64,000 bases of DNA. Origin: Lepidostoma basale (lineage: Eukaryota > Arthropoda > Insecta > Trichoptera > Lepidostomatidae). Positions 1 to 10,126 of the stretch are shown here, piece by piece. Where the stretch lies: NCBI GenBank assembly GCA_022606425.2, contig JAHDVF020000025.1, positions 248,001 to 312,000 on the forward strand, in the 5' to 3' direction. The notes below the pieces were generated by a model. That model did not search any database and was not told the origin of the DNA. It worked only from the letters and a program-made list of their open reading frames with translations. Both the position numbers and the translations under genes were made by a program. Each line of letters opens with the position of its first letter. Within the stretch, counting starts at the first letter, position 1.

Positions 1-663
1 CAGTATTCTGTAGCTCCTTAGTTGCTTTTTTTACTATTTGGTACTTGCAAATACCTGTATGTATCTGATTCAAATCACCGTTTCTCAAAATAAGGTTGTT
101 TTATTATGTAATTATTGGTTCTTTTTAAATCGGAGATAATATTAAAATTCAAAGATAACATTTTTATTCAGGGCGTCCATGTCCTTTTAAATGAAGTTGT
201 TTTAATTGATGAAATTTCTGCACGGAAAATTTTACGCGTAAAGGTAATTTTCTTCTGTGGCAGCACGTTTCCAAACCGAGAAGGGGCGCATTTGAGAGTC
301 ACATGAGGAGCCGCTTCACCTAATTGCTACAAGTCGTAGAGGCGTAGACGTCTGACGCTACGCCAAAGAGGCCGCCGGAGCAAGCACGGTCGCACTCGGT
401 TGTTTGTTTTAAGAAATGTTAATTATTATTTTACTCAACAGGGCGCCGGTCTCGGGTAAATGAAACTGCTTTAGCTCCCACCACACTTCCAGGGCTTTGA
501 AATGTACGCTTATAAACTATACTAATTAAGGATAATATAATTTGTATTAATATATACGGTAAAATGTTATCTAAACTCGTGTATGGACTTATGTGGCTGT
601 GCGGTATTCTTGAAACTAAAATTAATAAATCTATTTACATTATTATTATTTAATATTTTGTAA
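1..663. other. Unassigned sequence, no gene recognised
   Basis: AT-rich, with a GC-richer patch around 240-400. The only open frame (115-306, 63 codons) has no recognisable motif. I see no repeat family shared with the rest of the window. Confidence 0.5.
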
Positions 664-800
664 AACATTTGATAATGCCTTAGAAGGACGAAACATCTCA
701 TTCCTGTAAAATATTATGACACTTCTAGAAAACTGACGTTTATATTCGTATTAATAATTTGATATGGAGTTTTACATCATTTTTCAAGAAACAATAAATT
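664..800 (+). repeat. Family E element, half copy with hammerhead-like hairpin
   Basis: This is one arm of the commonest small family in the window. A hairpin (GCCTTAGAAGG) is followed by GAAACAT at about 690. Downstream comes the family signature TTCTAGAAAACTGACGTTT and then the terminal segment CAAGAAACAATAAAT. The strand before the hairpin reads TTGATAA where a hammerhead would have CTGANGA, so two normally conserved core bases differ. It abuts the (AAT)n tail of the SINE that follows. Confidence 0.65.
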
Positions 801-802
801 AT

Positions 803-960
803 TATTATTATTTTGTTTTGCTCTTAACATCATTACAGCGCGAGCCAAATCGATGTAAAGGTATAGCTATCATATCGATTTTCGTAAAATGTGATAGGTA
901 GTGAATCTATCGCCATTTTTGTCAAGTTAATTGTACACCAGACCAAAAACAGTTATATTA
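803..960 (-). mobile_element. tRNA-derived SINE, 3' part
   Basis: Reading the minus strand, the copy has the body sequence seen in the other SINE copies (TCTGGTGTAGAATTCACGTG in relatives, decayed here), the block around GATTTGGCTCGCGCTG, and an (AAT)n tail at 803-820. The tRNA-like head is missing. Confidence 0.65.
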
Positions 961-977
961 TTTAAAAAAATACTATT

Positions 978-1270
978 ATTTTTTTTATCTTATCAACCGT
1001 CTGTCGTAAGTCTCTCGCAAAGCATGCCACTGCCTTTATCCATTACCAAGCCATCTATCCACGTCCAGCAATACTTATAATATCGTCGTTTCAGGGGACA
1101 GGGAGACGTCCTACTCTTTGGATTCCAGTGCGCGGTCTCCACTCCTGAACCCGTCTTCCCCACCAGCAGTTGATTTTTCGAAAAATATTTCCAGCCCTCT
1201 GCCATTTCAGCCAGCCTATCCTTAGAGCCACCTCAAACACCTTGACTTGTTGTCAAATAAATTAATTTCT
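978..1270 (-). mobile_element. RTE-beta retrotransposon fragment (RT C-terminus)
   Basis: The minus strand encodes remains of the tail of an RTE-type RT, matching the better copy at 14515-15175: a LRIG-like segment, a tryptophan-rich stretch, then the end next to ACGACAGACGG. Frameshifts and substitutions are frequent, so it is an old 5'-truncated copy. Confidence 0.6.
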
Positions 1271-1274
1271 TATT

Positions 1275-1825
1275 CGGTCCCTCAAGGTTATCCCAATCAT
1301 AATTTCAGTAACAGGTTGCACCACTTATAACTTGTACAGATGGGTCAATAATGTATAAAAGAAACGAACAAATCACAAATGTTGATATGAAAATAAATTT
1401 AAATCTTTTTCAAGCCATTGTCATTTTTCCATAATTTTGAAAATATTCCTAAAAAACGATTCTGGAGATAATAATATTCAAATTCTGATAATTTGGTCCA
1501 GAACAAGACATTGTGTTGTCAGAGTGCCCCTCGTCTGACAATTTTTGACCAAAGCCGCCACTGGGGACACGGGCGGAAATTAATTCCGAGTAACGATAGC
1601 TGCGCCAGATAGGGGTTAAGCCAAGGGAGGAATTTTTAGAATTCCCTTACAAAACCTCACAACTCAATGTCAGTTTTGTCCGCTCGAACTGTCAATTGAG
1701 CCAAATGAGGGTGGATCAATTAAAAATATGGCCCAATAGCCGTAACGCTTCACGGAATTTAAATATTTAAGGTTAATTAATTAAGATTGGGATTAATTCG
1801 ACTTAACTAAATAATTTTTATAACC
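1275..1825. other. Unassigned sequence, no gene recognised
   Basis: A moderately GC-rich stretch at 1500-1740 has no coding pattern or repeat relationship that I can recognise. Confidence 0.5.
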
Positions 1826-1828
1826 CTA

Positions 1829-1905
1829 CATCATCATCATCATCAGCCGTCTGTCATCCACTGCTGAATGTAGGCCTCTTCCAAAGCCCGCCACCGCCCC
1901 CTAAC
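1829..1905 (-). mobile_element. RTE-beta 3' terminus with (TGA)n tail
   Basis: The minus strand reads the terminal segment GGCCTACATTCAGCAGTGGA-like sequence, the stop region, and a (TGATGA)n tail represented on the plus strand by TCATCATCATCATCA at 1830-1844. It is the same end as that at 15120-15175. Confidence 0.65.
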
Positions 1906-2001
1906 CCTACAGTGCTTAATAATTTTCATTTTAAAAATAATAATATAATAATCTCTTCTATATTCATCATTACTTTGTGAAACGGATTCATAATTAAAAC
2001 T

Positions 2002-2565
2002 AACAAACTAACCATCAAGCCGTCTGAAGGGGTAACATAATATACAACCACACTGTTCTTTCCTGCCATACTTCGCTCGATTCTTCAAGAAACATAAATC
2101 GTGTCATGCGCGCACTTCGATTTCTCCGACTCACGTGGCCGACATTTAATATTTTATTTGATTGTGCCACGTTTTTCTCCATCTTCCTCGTATTTCTCGT
2201 TTTGTTTATATCGTTTACATATCTTTTCTTTATCATACTGACTTTATTAATTATTTCCACGTGTTCCACATTCAAATTTTACAGGTTGGTCATGTTAGAA
2301 GTTGGAAAAATCAACGTGCGTTTATGACTCGCTGTATGAATGTGGAGGAAGCTAGAGAGGTGTGCCAGGATAGAGTAGTGTGGCGGTCCATTCTCTCTAC
2401 CTACCGCTACGGGGAAACGGCGTGATGGTTTGTTGTTTGTTATTGTTGTTCCACGTGTCCAAACTATTTTAATTACCCTTTAATTGACTCGTTCATAAAA
2501 CTTTCATTCGATCTGTATTCAATTATTATATTTGCATTCGACAATGTAGGTTACAATATATGTTT
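2002..2565 (-). mobile_element. RTE-alpha copy interrupted by a second RTE-alpha
   Basis: The minus-strand copy runs from the (GTTA)n-type tail near 2005 through the C-terminal RT region (RRAxMT, HVSRRNRS, a TWHDQI-like part) to about 2254. It resumes at 2463-2565 with sequence corresponding to the FGHMERM block and the upstream region. The gap is filled by a plus-strand RTE-alpha at 2269-2448. Near-identical TTCCACGTGT-type sequences at 2255-2268 and 2449-2462 flank the insert. Confidence 0.75.
2269..2448 (+). mobile_element. Nested 5'-truncated RTE-alpha insertion
   Basis: About 180 bp, encoding the terminal part (VGHVRSWKNQRAFMTRCMN and the REVCQDRVVWRSIL-like end), then the 3' end GGGGAAACGGCGTGATGG and a degenerate TTTG/TTG tail. 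Flanking repeats of about 13 bp (left TTCCACGTGTTCCA, right TTCCACGTGTCCA) are the expected target-site duplication. They make this copy younger than its host copy. Confidence 0.75.
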
Positions 2566-2569
2566 CCAT

Positions 2570-3580
2570 TCTATATGTATTGAAACATAAAAAATCGTTT
2601 TATTTTCGCATATTTATATTTTAAAAAACAGTACACGATTCTTATATGAATTAATTTGCATTTTGTTATAGTAATTTTTATTATATTAATGACAGTAAAT
2701 AAACTGGCGATTAAAAGTACAAAATAATAAAAATAAATTTGTTTGGGGATATCTTAATCACCAAAAATAAATTTATTATTATGATGTCAAACTGAAGTAA
2801 ATCACAAATGTCATAAACGCGCAACATGCCAAACTTCAATTGCAAAATTGGTCGGTAAAACAGTTTTCTACAAGACTCATATGGTATCTAAAATATAGGA
2901 ATAGTTGAGACATATTAACATCAGCACGTGAATTTTACAAACGTATTAAGAAAAACTTCGGTTGATTCCCATTTGCATCATGGCGCACTGTAGGGTTAAG
3001 TCGCTCCAGGCTAAAGGTCTAAAGTTTAACTTTCGAAGGCCGGGAATCGAATTTAAGAAATGATCTGTAATATTGTATAACATTGATAACTTTAAAACAT
3101 TTCGGATTGTTATTTAAACATTTCGTGGAAATAAGAGCTGGTTCTTCTTTAACAATAACATAAAGGATAGCAACATAACATTTTATTTTGCTTATTCCAT
3201 TATTCATTAAGCAAAATTTTAGAATGATTCCTACAGCTTCTCATAGCAGATAAAACTTTTTATAGACTGATAATAGAGTGATATTAATTTATAAAATTTT
3301 ATTTGTATTAAACGCGTTCGTTTAAAGCAATGAAAACTACTATAAGTAAACGTATGCATTGTGTATAATAAAATAAAATATTTATAAAATAATTTCAAAA
3401 TACTAAAAAACAAAGATTCACGCATATTTTTATTACAATAAATAACAAACGGTAACCGTAAAAAAATTAAATATATAATAGATATTTTGAAAATTTGGTT
3501 TGGTTCATGTGGTGTTCCCGTAAATTTGGAGTTATTTCGTATATCTGTGAAATGTTTTGGTCAATTTGATTGTTTTCCCA
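2570..3580. other. Unassigned AT-rich sequence
   Basis: The open frames at 3019-3207 and 3231-3425 are low-complexity. I see no domain motif or repeat relationship. Confidence 0.5.
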
Positions 3581-3584
3581 CTTT

Positions 3585-3690
3585 ATAATGATTATTTCTC
3601 GAAAAACTCCATATAAAATAATCAGTACGAATAAAAACGTCATTTTTTTCTAGAAGTTTTATAAAACATATTTCGCCTTTTTAAGGATTT
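3585..3690 (-). repeat. Family E element, minus arm
   Basis: On the minus strand: hairpin plus GAAATATG, then CTTCTAGAA, ACGTTTTTATTCGTA and the GGAGTTTTTCGAGAAAT end, matching the E consensus. It adjoins repeat F. Confidence 0.6.
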
Positions 3691-4060
3691 CGCGTGAAAT
3701 ATTTATAGACAAAAACCCGCATGTCATCAAAAAAGAGTTAGAGGATATTTTGAATATACAAAAGAGCGAGTGAGGAATACTTCTTGAAATTTTGTTCTGA
3801 TCCTGAATCTATTTTGAATTTCGTTCTGATTATTGTTGTATAATAGAAGTATAGAAAATAAATTAAAAATGATTGTGTGTTGTTAATTGTCAATTAACGT
3901 GTGTGAAAAAGAAATTACTTTAAAAGTAACACTTTTTACTAATTACGATTGTAAAGTGACCTTAGTTTTTAAAGGGTGGAAAATCTTTACTTCCGTGAAC
4001 TAGTTAAAATTAATCTTATAAATCTATAAAACTGACGTTTTTCATTCGTAATAAATATGT
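3691..4060 (+). repeat. Repeat F, copy 1, ending in an E fragment
   Basis: This segment is homologous, in opposite orientation, to 7290-7700. Shared landmarks are GCATGTCA, the run GAGGATATTTTGAATA, TTGTTCTGATCCTGAATCT and TTTTTAAAGGGTGGAAAA. A short E fragment (ACTGACGTTTTTCATTCGTA) closes it at 4031-4055. The E arm on each side suggests an E-bounded longer element. Confidence 0.5.
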
Positions 4061-4810
4061 TATTCTTTTATATATTTAACTAAAACTGTAGCAGATGGTG
4101 AAAATAAAAAAAAGTTATATAAATAGTTACAAAAAGTATTAGTACGAATGTTATTTAAATGTTTTTTTTGTTTGCTTTTGACTTTAGGACTCCGCGATAT
4201 TAATTTCAACCCTTTTAAGGTAATTTGACATCCCGTGACTTTTCAATCAAGCGAGACAGGTTATCATGGCTTAACCATGCTTTCGTCCAAAAAATCGTCA
4301 CGAATTTCAACCCCAATAGCGTAAAATGAACAAATGGCTTAAAATATTATGAATTCTCAAATGAAAATGGCATTACAGCACTATATTTCATATTAAATCT
4401 ATTCTTGGAAATCAAATTACTAAGAAGAAAATTGTTTACTTGAAATGGTTGAAAAACATTTACGTTTAACCAACACTACGTATTTGAACGTACGTAATAC
4501 GTTCACTTTTACTGTACCGTTCTGCGCTATCTCGTACGACGTACGCGCATGAGAAAAAGTAATGTACCTAAAATGTACAAACTGTTAGGGATACGCGCGT
4601 GTGCCAACAACACTTCAGTACAAGTCTTTATAGTGTGCGGCCGAGTATTTGACTTTGGATAAAAAAATTAATAGGTATATAATTAAATTTCATTAATAAA
4701 AAACCTGCTTTTTAGCACGTTTCTCGGAAAATTACCTGAAGGTAGGGCGGTTATAGATTATTTATAAAAAAGATGAATGAAATAAATTTTATAAAATATT
4801 TTGTAATCGT
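4061..4810. other. Unassigned sequence
   Basis: No gene or repeat assignment. At 4490-4560 there are several ACGTACG-type short palindromes. Confidence 0.5.
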
Positions 4811-4814
4811 TACA

Positions 4815-5090
4815 TATGTATTCTTCTTCTTCTTCTTCTTCGATGGCTTTAGAGCTCATATCGAACCTTGGCCTCCATCAGTCCTAGCTTCTAAGTACTT
4901 TTGTCACCTGATGCGGCCTTCAAGTCTCTCTAACTGTTCAGCGTCCATCCTCAACTCATCCTCCTAGATCTACCGCCCGTCTCCTTTCAACCGTGCAAGT
5001 ATTGGGAGTTTGACGTCTACAAATATCAACTTTTTATCGACTTCAAGCAATTATATGATAGCATACTGCCTCCATCTTGCGTCTTTATAG
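4815..5090 (-). mobile_element. Possible RTE-type 3' fragment with (GAA)n tail
   Basis: A TTC run at 4820-4843 would be the (GAA)n tail of a minus-strand element. The adjoining GC-richer sequence to about 5090 has the look of RT-derived 3' ends elsewhere here, but I cannot read a confident protein. Confidence 0.3.
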
Positions 5091-5121
5091 GTTCCATCTT
5101 GCATCTGAGAGTTATAATATG

Positions 5122-5775
5122 GTGATATCCGTCGCCAAAACAAAATGTCTAACAATATCCAGACAGCCTCTCAGATGCAAATTGGTTGTAGATGATAAAC
5201 CCATATAACAGTTCAAGAAGTTCAGATATCTGGTGTGGAGATATCTAGTTGCAGCGATCTATATAATGAAGTAAAAAAACTGACTTATAAAGCTGCAGTT
5301 ATCTCCGAATGCCTAAGGGACACTATCTGGGACAATAAGCGTATGCTAGTGAAAAGCAATATTAGGAATTATAAAACGTGCATCAGGTCCATAATGACAT
5401 ACAGAATCGAAGCAAGACAGATACTATCAGAACCAAACATCTCTTAAGAGTAGCAGAAATGAGAACATGGCGACTTATTGTGGGAAGAACCCTTAGAAAA
5501 AGGTTACCCAATGAAGAAATTAAATGAAATCCTGCAAAATTGAAGACATAGTGAGTTGGATTAGGCAGAGAAGACGATTCTGGAGGGACCACATCGAGAG
5601 AATGGATCTAGCAAGAATTCCTATTATCGTGATGCACGAGACTCCAGTAGGCCGACGACCACAGGACTACCACCAAAGAGATGAAGAGAAAGCTGGTCGT
5701 CTTCATCACAGGAAGAAAGCTGATATCCCACATAAATAGATCGCAAGATCTACAATCAGAAGAAGAAGAAAAAGA
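5122..5775 (+). pseudogene. RTE-delta retrotransposon, decayed RT C-terminus
   Basis: Through several frameshifts and stops the plus strand reads the C-terminal part of an RTE-type RT: KFRYL, a region like IRSIMTYRIEARQ (normally Y-G-x-E), CKIEDIVSWIRQRRRFW, then HIERMD and GRRPQ. A (GAA)n tail lies at 5759-5775. The same lineage occurs at 10127-10452, 19107-19895 and 36265-36360. The longest open piece is 5524-5739, and it is not functional. Confidence 0.7.
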
Positions 5776-5779
5776 ATTT

Positions 5780-6310
5780 ACTGCCTCCAACCGGTTCATT
5801 TCATTAACTTTCAGAGTACAAGTTTCATAGCCATAAAGTATCATAGAACATACCATACATAGCATTTAGCCATTCTTTGTCGGAGTATGAGGTTAAGATA
5901 ATCGTTGCAAAACAATGTTCATATTTAATTTACTGCATTTAATATCAATACATATCAAACGCTTGATCAAATATATCCAATTATACAACATAAAGATAAT
6001 ATTGAATCCAAAATGCTTATGAATTGAAAGCTGTAAAACAGTTTTCTCAGTGATCTTTCTAAATATTTTATGTTGTTGGGATCTGAAAAGCCAATAAAAA
6101 AAAACAGAAAAAATGCATTACTCTAACTAAATTGAGAAATGTTTTCTTCTCTTAATAAGGATTGCTCTAGAGAAACGAACTCAAGAACTCCTTATAAAAG
6201 GCAAGCATTCTGTTCTTTAGACTATCGCCCTAATAAAACAATGACAATGTGTTTTGCAGTGTGAATGTTTTTGAAAATATTACTTAAAATAAAAGCGTTT
6301 TTTTCTAATT
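5780..6310. other. Unassigned AT-rich sequence
   Basis: No gene or shared repeat recognised. Confidence 0.5.
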
Positions 6311-6313
6311 TTA

Positions 6314-6413
6314 CACGTACGCTTTTATTCAACATTCAGAAAAGTGCGCTTTTATTCAACGTACGTTGAACTACTTTTATTCACGTACGCTTTTATTCAA
6401 CATTCAGATAAGT
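6314..6413. repeat. 32-bp direct repeat, two copies
   Basis: CACGTACGCTTTTATTCAAC begins near-identical 32-bp units at 6314-6345 and 6382-6413. Between them is a partial third unit at 6341-6360 followed by the palindrome AACGTACGTT. This is a small local minisatellite. Confidence 0.75.
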
Positions 6414-6640
6414 GGTTAGAAGCTCTGACTTCCATACCGAAGGTCCATACTGATGGCAGTGTGATTGTCACATTGTCTTTGGTCTGGTGTAGAATTCACG
6501 TGACAATAAAATGGCGATAGATTGGCTACCTATCACATGTCATGTGGATCATCAATATAATAGCTAAAAATAATGTGTATACAGTAATTGGGTTTAAGCA
6601 ACCTGTTGTATACATGAGAAAAAAAATCAAAAAATCAAAA
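6405..6640 (+). mobile_element. tRNA-derived SINE, type-2 3' end
   Basis: The head is decayed (AGTGGTTAGAAGCTCTGAC at 6411-6429). The body has GTGTGATTGTCACA, GGTCTGGTGTAGAATTCACG and a CTACCTATCACATG-like segment. The 3' end is the alternative type: GTATACAGTAATTGGG, then AAGCAACCTGTTGTATAC and an A-rich tail. That tail runs directly into an RTE-alpha fragment. Confidence 0.75.
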
Positions 6641-6646
6641 AAAAAG

Positions 6647-6792
6647 AGTCCGAAATCGACGCGCGTGCATGACACGATGTATGAATGTTGAGGAAGCGAC
6701 AGAAATATGTCAGGAAAGAAAAGTGTGGCTGTCCATTCTTTCTGCCTACCCCTTTAGGGAAACGGCTTGATGGTTAGTTAGTTAGTTAGCAT
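6647..6792 (+). mobile_element. RTE-alpha 3' end, (GTTA)n tail
   Basis: Only the last 45 or so codons survive: RRACMTRCMNVEE, then EICQERKVW, SILSAYP and the end ACGGCTTGATGGTTAGTTAG. It is severely 5'-truncated. Confidence 0.8.
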
Positions 6793-6794
6793 AG

Positions 6795-7200
6795 TTAAAA
6801 TATCGTCATCGTCAAATAACTGAACTCCCATGTTTTATATCAGAAAATAAACATAAATATGCTTGTCCGTTATAACGCTTGCCTGTTTCGTGATATCGGG
6901 TAACCCATAAGCTTTTAAAAATGCGATATTTGTAAAAACGTTAAATTTTATTAATAAAAATAAGCACTCGTTTTTCTATCGTAAATTAAATATGTATTTT
7001 TTTACTCCGTTCTATGAGTTATGAAATGCACGCAAACCTTATAATAAATGCAAATTTAGATAAATAAAAAAAATACGTTAAATTGATAACGTATGTAAAT
7101 AGGTCCCTTAGACTTTTTCGACACAGGTTTATTGTACAATATATTTAAAATATAAAATATAAACCTTTTTAACGATTATTGTTAATCTAATTTAAACGAA
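6795..7200. other. Unassigned AT-rich sequence
   Basis: Nothing recognised. Confidence 0.5.
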
Positions 7201-7204
7201 TGTG

Positions 7205-7310
7205 TTCTAGAAGTTTAATTGTATTTTTTGAGAATGAGAATTTTCGCCATTGTAAGGCATCAAATGTGTATGTGTAAACTATAATAAAACTTCTAATTAA
7301 TTATTAAACT
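7205..7310. repeat. Family E palindromic element, decayed
   Basis: A minus arm (TTCTAGAAGTTTAAT, GAATGAGAATTTTCGCC, GTAAGGCATCAAA) meets a short plus arm (TATAATAAAACTTCTAATTA). This is the head-to-head arrangement typical of family E. Confidence 0.5.
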
Positions 7311-7700
7311 AAGTGCAACCCGTAGAATATTCAAGGAAGTAATGCTTTTCAACCCTTTAAAAACATTGCTCAGTCGAAATTTACTGATTACGACTGAACA
7401 ATGTTTTTAAAGGGTTGAAAATCATTTTAACGTTTTTGAAAAAAAAATATGTATTATACATTAAAAGAAGAAATTTTTAATGTCAATATTTTATTTCATA
7501 TACGTTAAAATTTCACAATTTACAATACCAAATTGTTCTCCTTTGATTTTTTACACTTCCGCAAAACAACAATATTCTGAACAAAATTCAAAATTAGATT
7601 CAGAATCAGAACAATTTTCAAAGAAGATTTCCTCTCTTCTCTGATTTATTCAAAATATTCTCGTACTCTTTCTTGTTGACATGCGTGTTTTCGCCTATTA
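7290..7700 (-). repeat. Repeat F, copy 2
   Basis: Inverted relative to 3691-4060, with shared landmarks given there. It includes an internal 31-bp inverted repeat (7346-7376 with 7391-7421). Confidence 0.5.
7346..7421. repeat. 31-bp inverted repeat with 14-bp loop
   Basis: The left arm TTTTCAACCC... (7346-7376) pairs with the right arm (7391-7421) with one mismatch. Transcribed, it would form a long stable stem. It sits inside repeat F, whose other copy has only one arm, so the inversion arose within this copy. Confidence 0.85.
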
Positions 7701-7704
7701 ATAT

Positions 7705-8165
7705 AATAACATGGAGTACTACAATTTTTTTTTAGAAACAATAAATAAGTTGTTCAACTAATTTAAAGCTCCATTCGTTCATATTATGTATAAATATCCT
7801 TAAAAAAACTTAAAGCATACAAAAATACTTTATACATATTTATCTGCACGTGAATACTTTATTAAGTTCAAGAGTATAAAGTTCACGTTTAGATAAGTGA
7901 CATTTCAAAAAAATTATTTACCTTCCACTAATATAAACCCATAAAGGAGTGTTTGACATGAAAACTCACTCGTAAAACCCACATGCGCATAATTTACGCT
8001 GAAATGAAAATAGTCCCCGTCGCTGCTGTGTCACGCAATCTTTCCCAAAGGAAATAGTTTTAAATGGGAATCTTTTGAAATATTGTGGGACTGAAAATCT
8101 ACAACAGAATTTTTCCAGTATTTTATTGTATTTGTTGTATTAACAAAATAACTTAATTATATAAT
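7705..8165. other. Unassigned sequence with E-like scrap
   Basis: A short E-like scrap (AGAAACAATAAATAA, 7733-7748) is present. The rest is unassigned and contains no gene. Confidence 0.4.
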
Positions 8166-8170
8166 TTACA

Positions 8171-8678
8171 ATGTGCACAATGGTGTTCTTCTACCGACCC
8201 TTATGTATGGAAGCGAAGCATGGAACTGGCAAAAGAAGGATGAAAGTAGAATAAATGCAGTAGAAATGAGATCTCTTAGACGATGTGTGGATACTCTGTG
8301 TATGATAGAGTCTCGAATGAAAATATAAGAAGTGAATGCGGTACGAATAATGGTGTCATGAACAAAATAATGAAAGGATCATTAAGATGGTTTGGACATA
8401 TGGAAAGAATGAATGAAGAAAGAATGGTAAAAAAATTATATGTTAACGATGTAAATGGAACCAGAAATATAGGAAGACCGAGGAAAACGTGGCACGATCA
8501 AATAAATCAAATATTGAATGTCGGCCATGTGAGGAGTCAGAGAAATCGACGCGCGTGCATGACACGATGTATGAATGTTGAGTAATCGAGAGAAATATGT
8601 CAGGAAAGAAAAGTGTGGCAGTCCATTCTTTCTGCCTACCCCTTCGGGGAGACGGCGTGATGGTTAGTTAGTTAGTTA
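8171..8678 (+). pseudogene. RTE-alpha retrotransposon, long C-terminal copy
   Basis: One of the most readable RTE-alpha copies. In order: VLLPTLMYGSEAWNWQ, RINAVEMRSLR, a frameshift at about 8281, then an open frame at 8283-8585 with YDRVSNENIRSECG, LRWFGHMERM, GRPRKTWHDQI and RRACMTRCMNVE. A stop interrupts the final EICQERKVW segment. The 3' end is GGAGACGGCGTGATGG plus (TTAG)n. This is the region after the RT palm in RTE-type proteins. It is a 5'-truncated dead copy. Confidence 0.85.
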
Positions 8679-8689
8679 TTTTCATAATT

Positions 8690-8944
8690 TATATATGGAT
8701 GGAGAAAGAATGGTTAAAAAAATATACGTTTATGATGTAAATGAAGCACGGAGTCGATGCAGACCGAGGAAAACATGGCATGACCAAATTAATCCAATTT
8801 TAGATGTTGGTCATGTTAGTAGTCGGAAGAATCAACGTGCGTGTATGACTCGCTGTATGAATGTGGAGGAATCTAGAGAGGTGTGCCAGGATAAAGTAGT
8901 GTGGCGGTTCATTCTCTGAACTCCCATGTTCCCTGCGGGGAACC
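8690..8944 (+). mobile_element. RTE-alpha subfamily b fragment
   Basis: Starts at MDGERMVKKIYV and runs through RPRKTWHDQINP, VGHVSSRKNQRACMTRCMN and EVCQDKVVWR. This copy belongs to a second subfamily (QRACMTRC, DKVVWR) distinct from its upstream neighbour. It loses the (GTTA)n tail and runs into a SINE at 8946. Confidence 0.8.
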
Positions 8945-8945
8945 G

Positions 8946-9206
8946 GCGTACTTCGTGCTCCAGTATTAAGTACTTTGACTGCGGTTCTGCGGTTTGACGG
9001 AGGTCTTCGGTTCGATTCCCGGCGTTGGCAGTGTGATTGTCATACTGTTTTTAGTCTGGTGTAGAATTCACGTGACAAAAAAAAAGCGATAGATTAGCTA
9101 CCTCTTACATGTCTCGAGAATCAATATTATAGCTATACCCTTTACATCGATTTGGCTCGCGCTGAAACGATGTAAAGAGCGATTAAACAAAATAATAATA
9201 ATAAAA
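8946..9206 (+). mobile_element. tRNA-derived SINE, near full length, (AAT)n tail
   Basis: The head keeps a B-box-like GGTTCGATTCCCGG at 9009-9022. The A-box region is decayed. Body: GTGTGATTGTCATA, TCTGGTGTAGAATTCACGTG. The type-1 3' end is ACATCGATTTGGCTCGCGCT, AACGATGTAAAGAGCG and (AAT)n at 9190-9206. Confidence 0.8.
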
Positions 9207-9209
9207 ATA

Positions 9210-9683
9210 CTGTTGTTAGTAGTAGTGAGGTCTATTGTGGTGGATTTTTTTTGTTCAACCAAATTGTAATTTCCACAGTGTGATTATTTATACGTTTATT
9301 TTCGGATAATTTCATTTGAGCCCTAACTGTAATCATTTATTTCCTCCCTTTCGAAATTACAAGAATCCCGGCGAATATTAGCCTACGCAATAACCCTCTA
9401 TCACCGTTTTAGGGGTTATTATTTTTATGTAAATGTCTTTATAAGTCCATTTATTCCGGATTAGCCGCGGAATGGAGTGACCGCTGCGTATTCGCCTCCG
9501 AATTGCTTTCGCTTGATTTATGAAATACTATCATTATTTGGCAATAATGAACAAAAAAAAATCAGAATCTCTTTTGGAAATCTATAAAACATTTTTGGCA
9601 GCGAAAACATTTCCCATATAAAGCACTCACTTTGTGGTTAGATGTTTTTTACTTAAAGATATAAAATAAAATTATAGATATAA
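9210..9683. other. Unassigned sequence
   Basis: No gene or family recognised. Confidence 0.5.
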
Positions 9684-9826
9684 TGGCGATGAGGTTCGCA
9701 ACCCATCACACCGCGTCTCCCGCGGGGCGAAAAGAGAAGGATGGAGTGCCGTATCGGTTAAAATGTGGCAGTCCATTCTTTCTGCCTACCCTTTCGGGAG
9801 ACGGCGTGATGGTAAGTTAGTTAGTA
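9684..9826 (+). mobile_element. Chimeric non-autonomous element with RTE-alpha 3' end
   Basis: A module of about 70 bp (TGGCGATGAGGTTCGCAACC... GCGGGGCGAAAAGAGAAGG) unrelated to the RTE-alpha protein is fused to the RTE-alpha 3' end (CATTCTTTCTGCCTACC, GGAGACGGCGTGATGG, GTTAG). The identical fusion occurs at 30279-30432, so it is a replicating unit rather than a chance junction. Confidence 0.7.
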
Positions 9827-9839
9827 TAAAATAACTTAA

Positions 9840-9992
9840 TTGCATTAAACCATGGAATGTTTATTATATTTGTCAAATGTCAAATAGTTACGCTTGGACC
9901 CAAGCTTCATCAGGGCAGTATTACAAGTTATTATACTGCCCTGATGAAGCTTGGGTTTAAACGAATTTAAGTAATCATAAATGAATAAAGAA
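9840..9992. repeat. Family A palindromic element with two hammerhead-like motifs
   Basis: The arms meet near 9925. The minus motif (9887-9913) has CTGATGA, A, stem GCTTG/CAAGC and then GTAA in place of GAAA. The plus motif (9941-9967) has CTGATGA, A and GCTTGGGTTTAAAC followed by GAAT. Both have a CTGATGA core but a damaged GAAA. Confidence 0.7.
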
Positions 9993-10126
9993 AAAGATTT
10001 AAAAAAAAGTGTGTCATGTACTATGACTAGCATCTTTAGGGTTAAGTTTGAACTACTCGTAAACTTTATTATTTAATCACTTTGCACAGTTATTCAGCAG
10101 ATTCTTTGTTTAACCCCGAAACTCAT

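Noticed and set aside
6314..6413. Direct repeats as long terminal repeats
   Set aside because: Only 32 bp long and 36 bp apart with no internal element; a local minisatellite.
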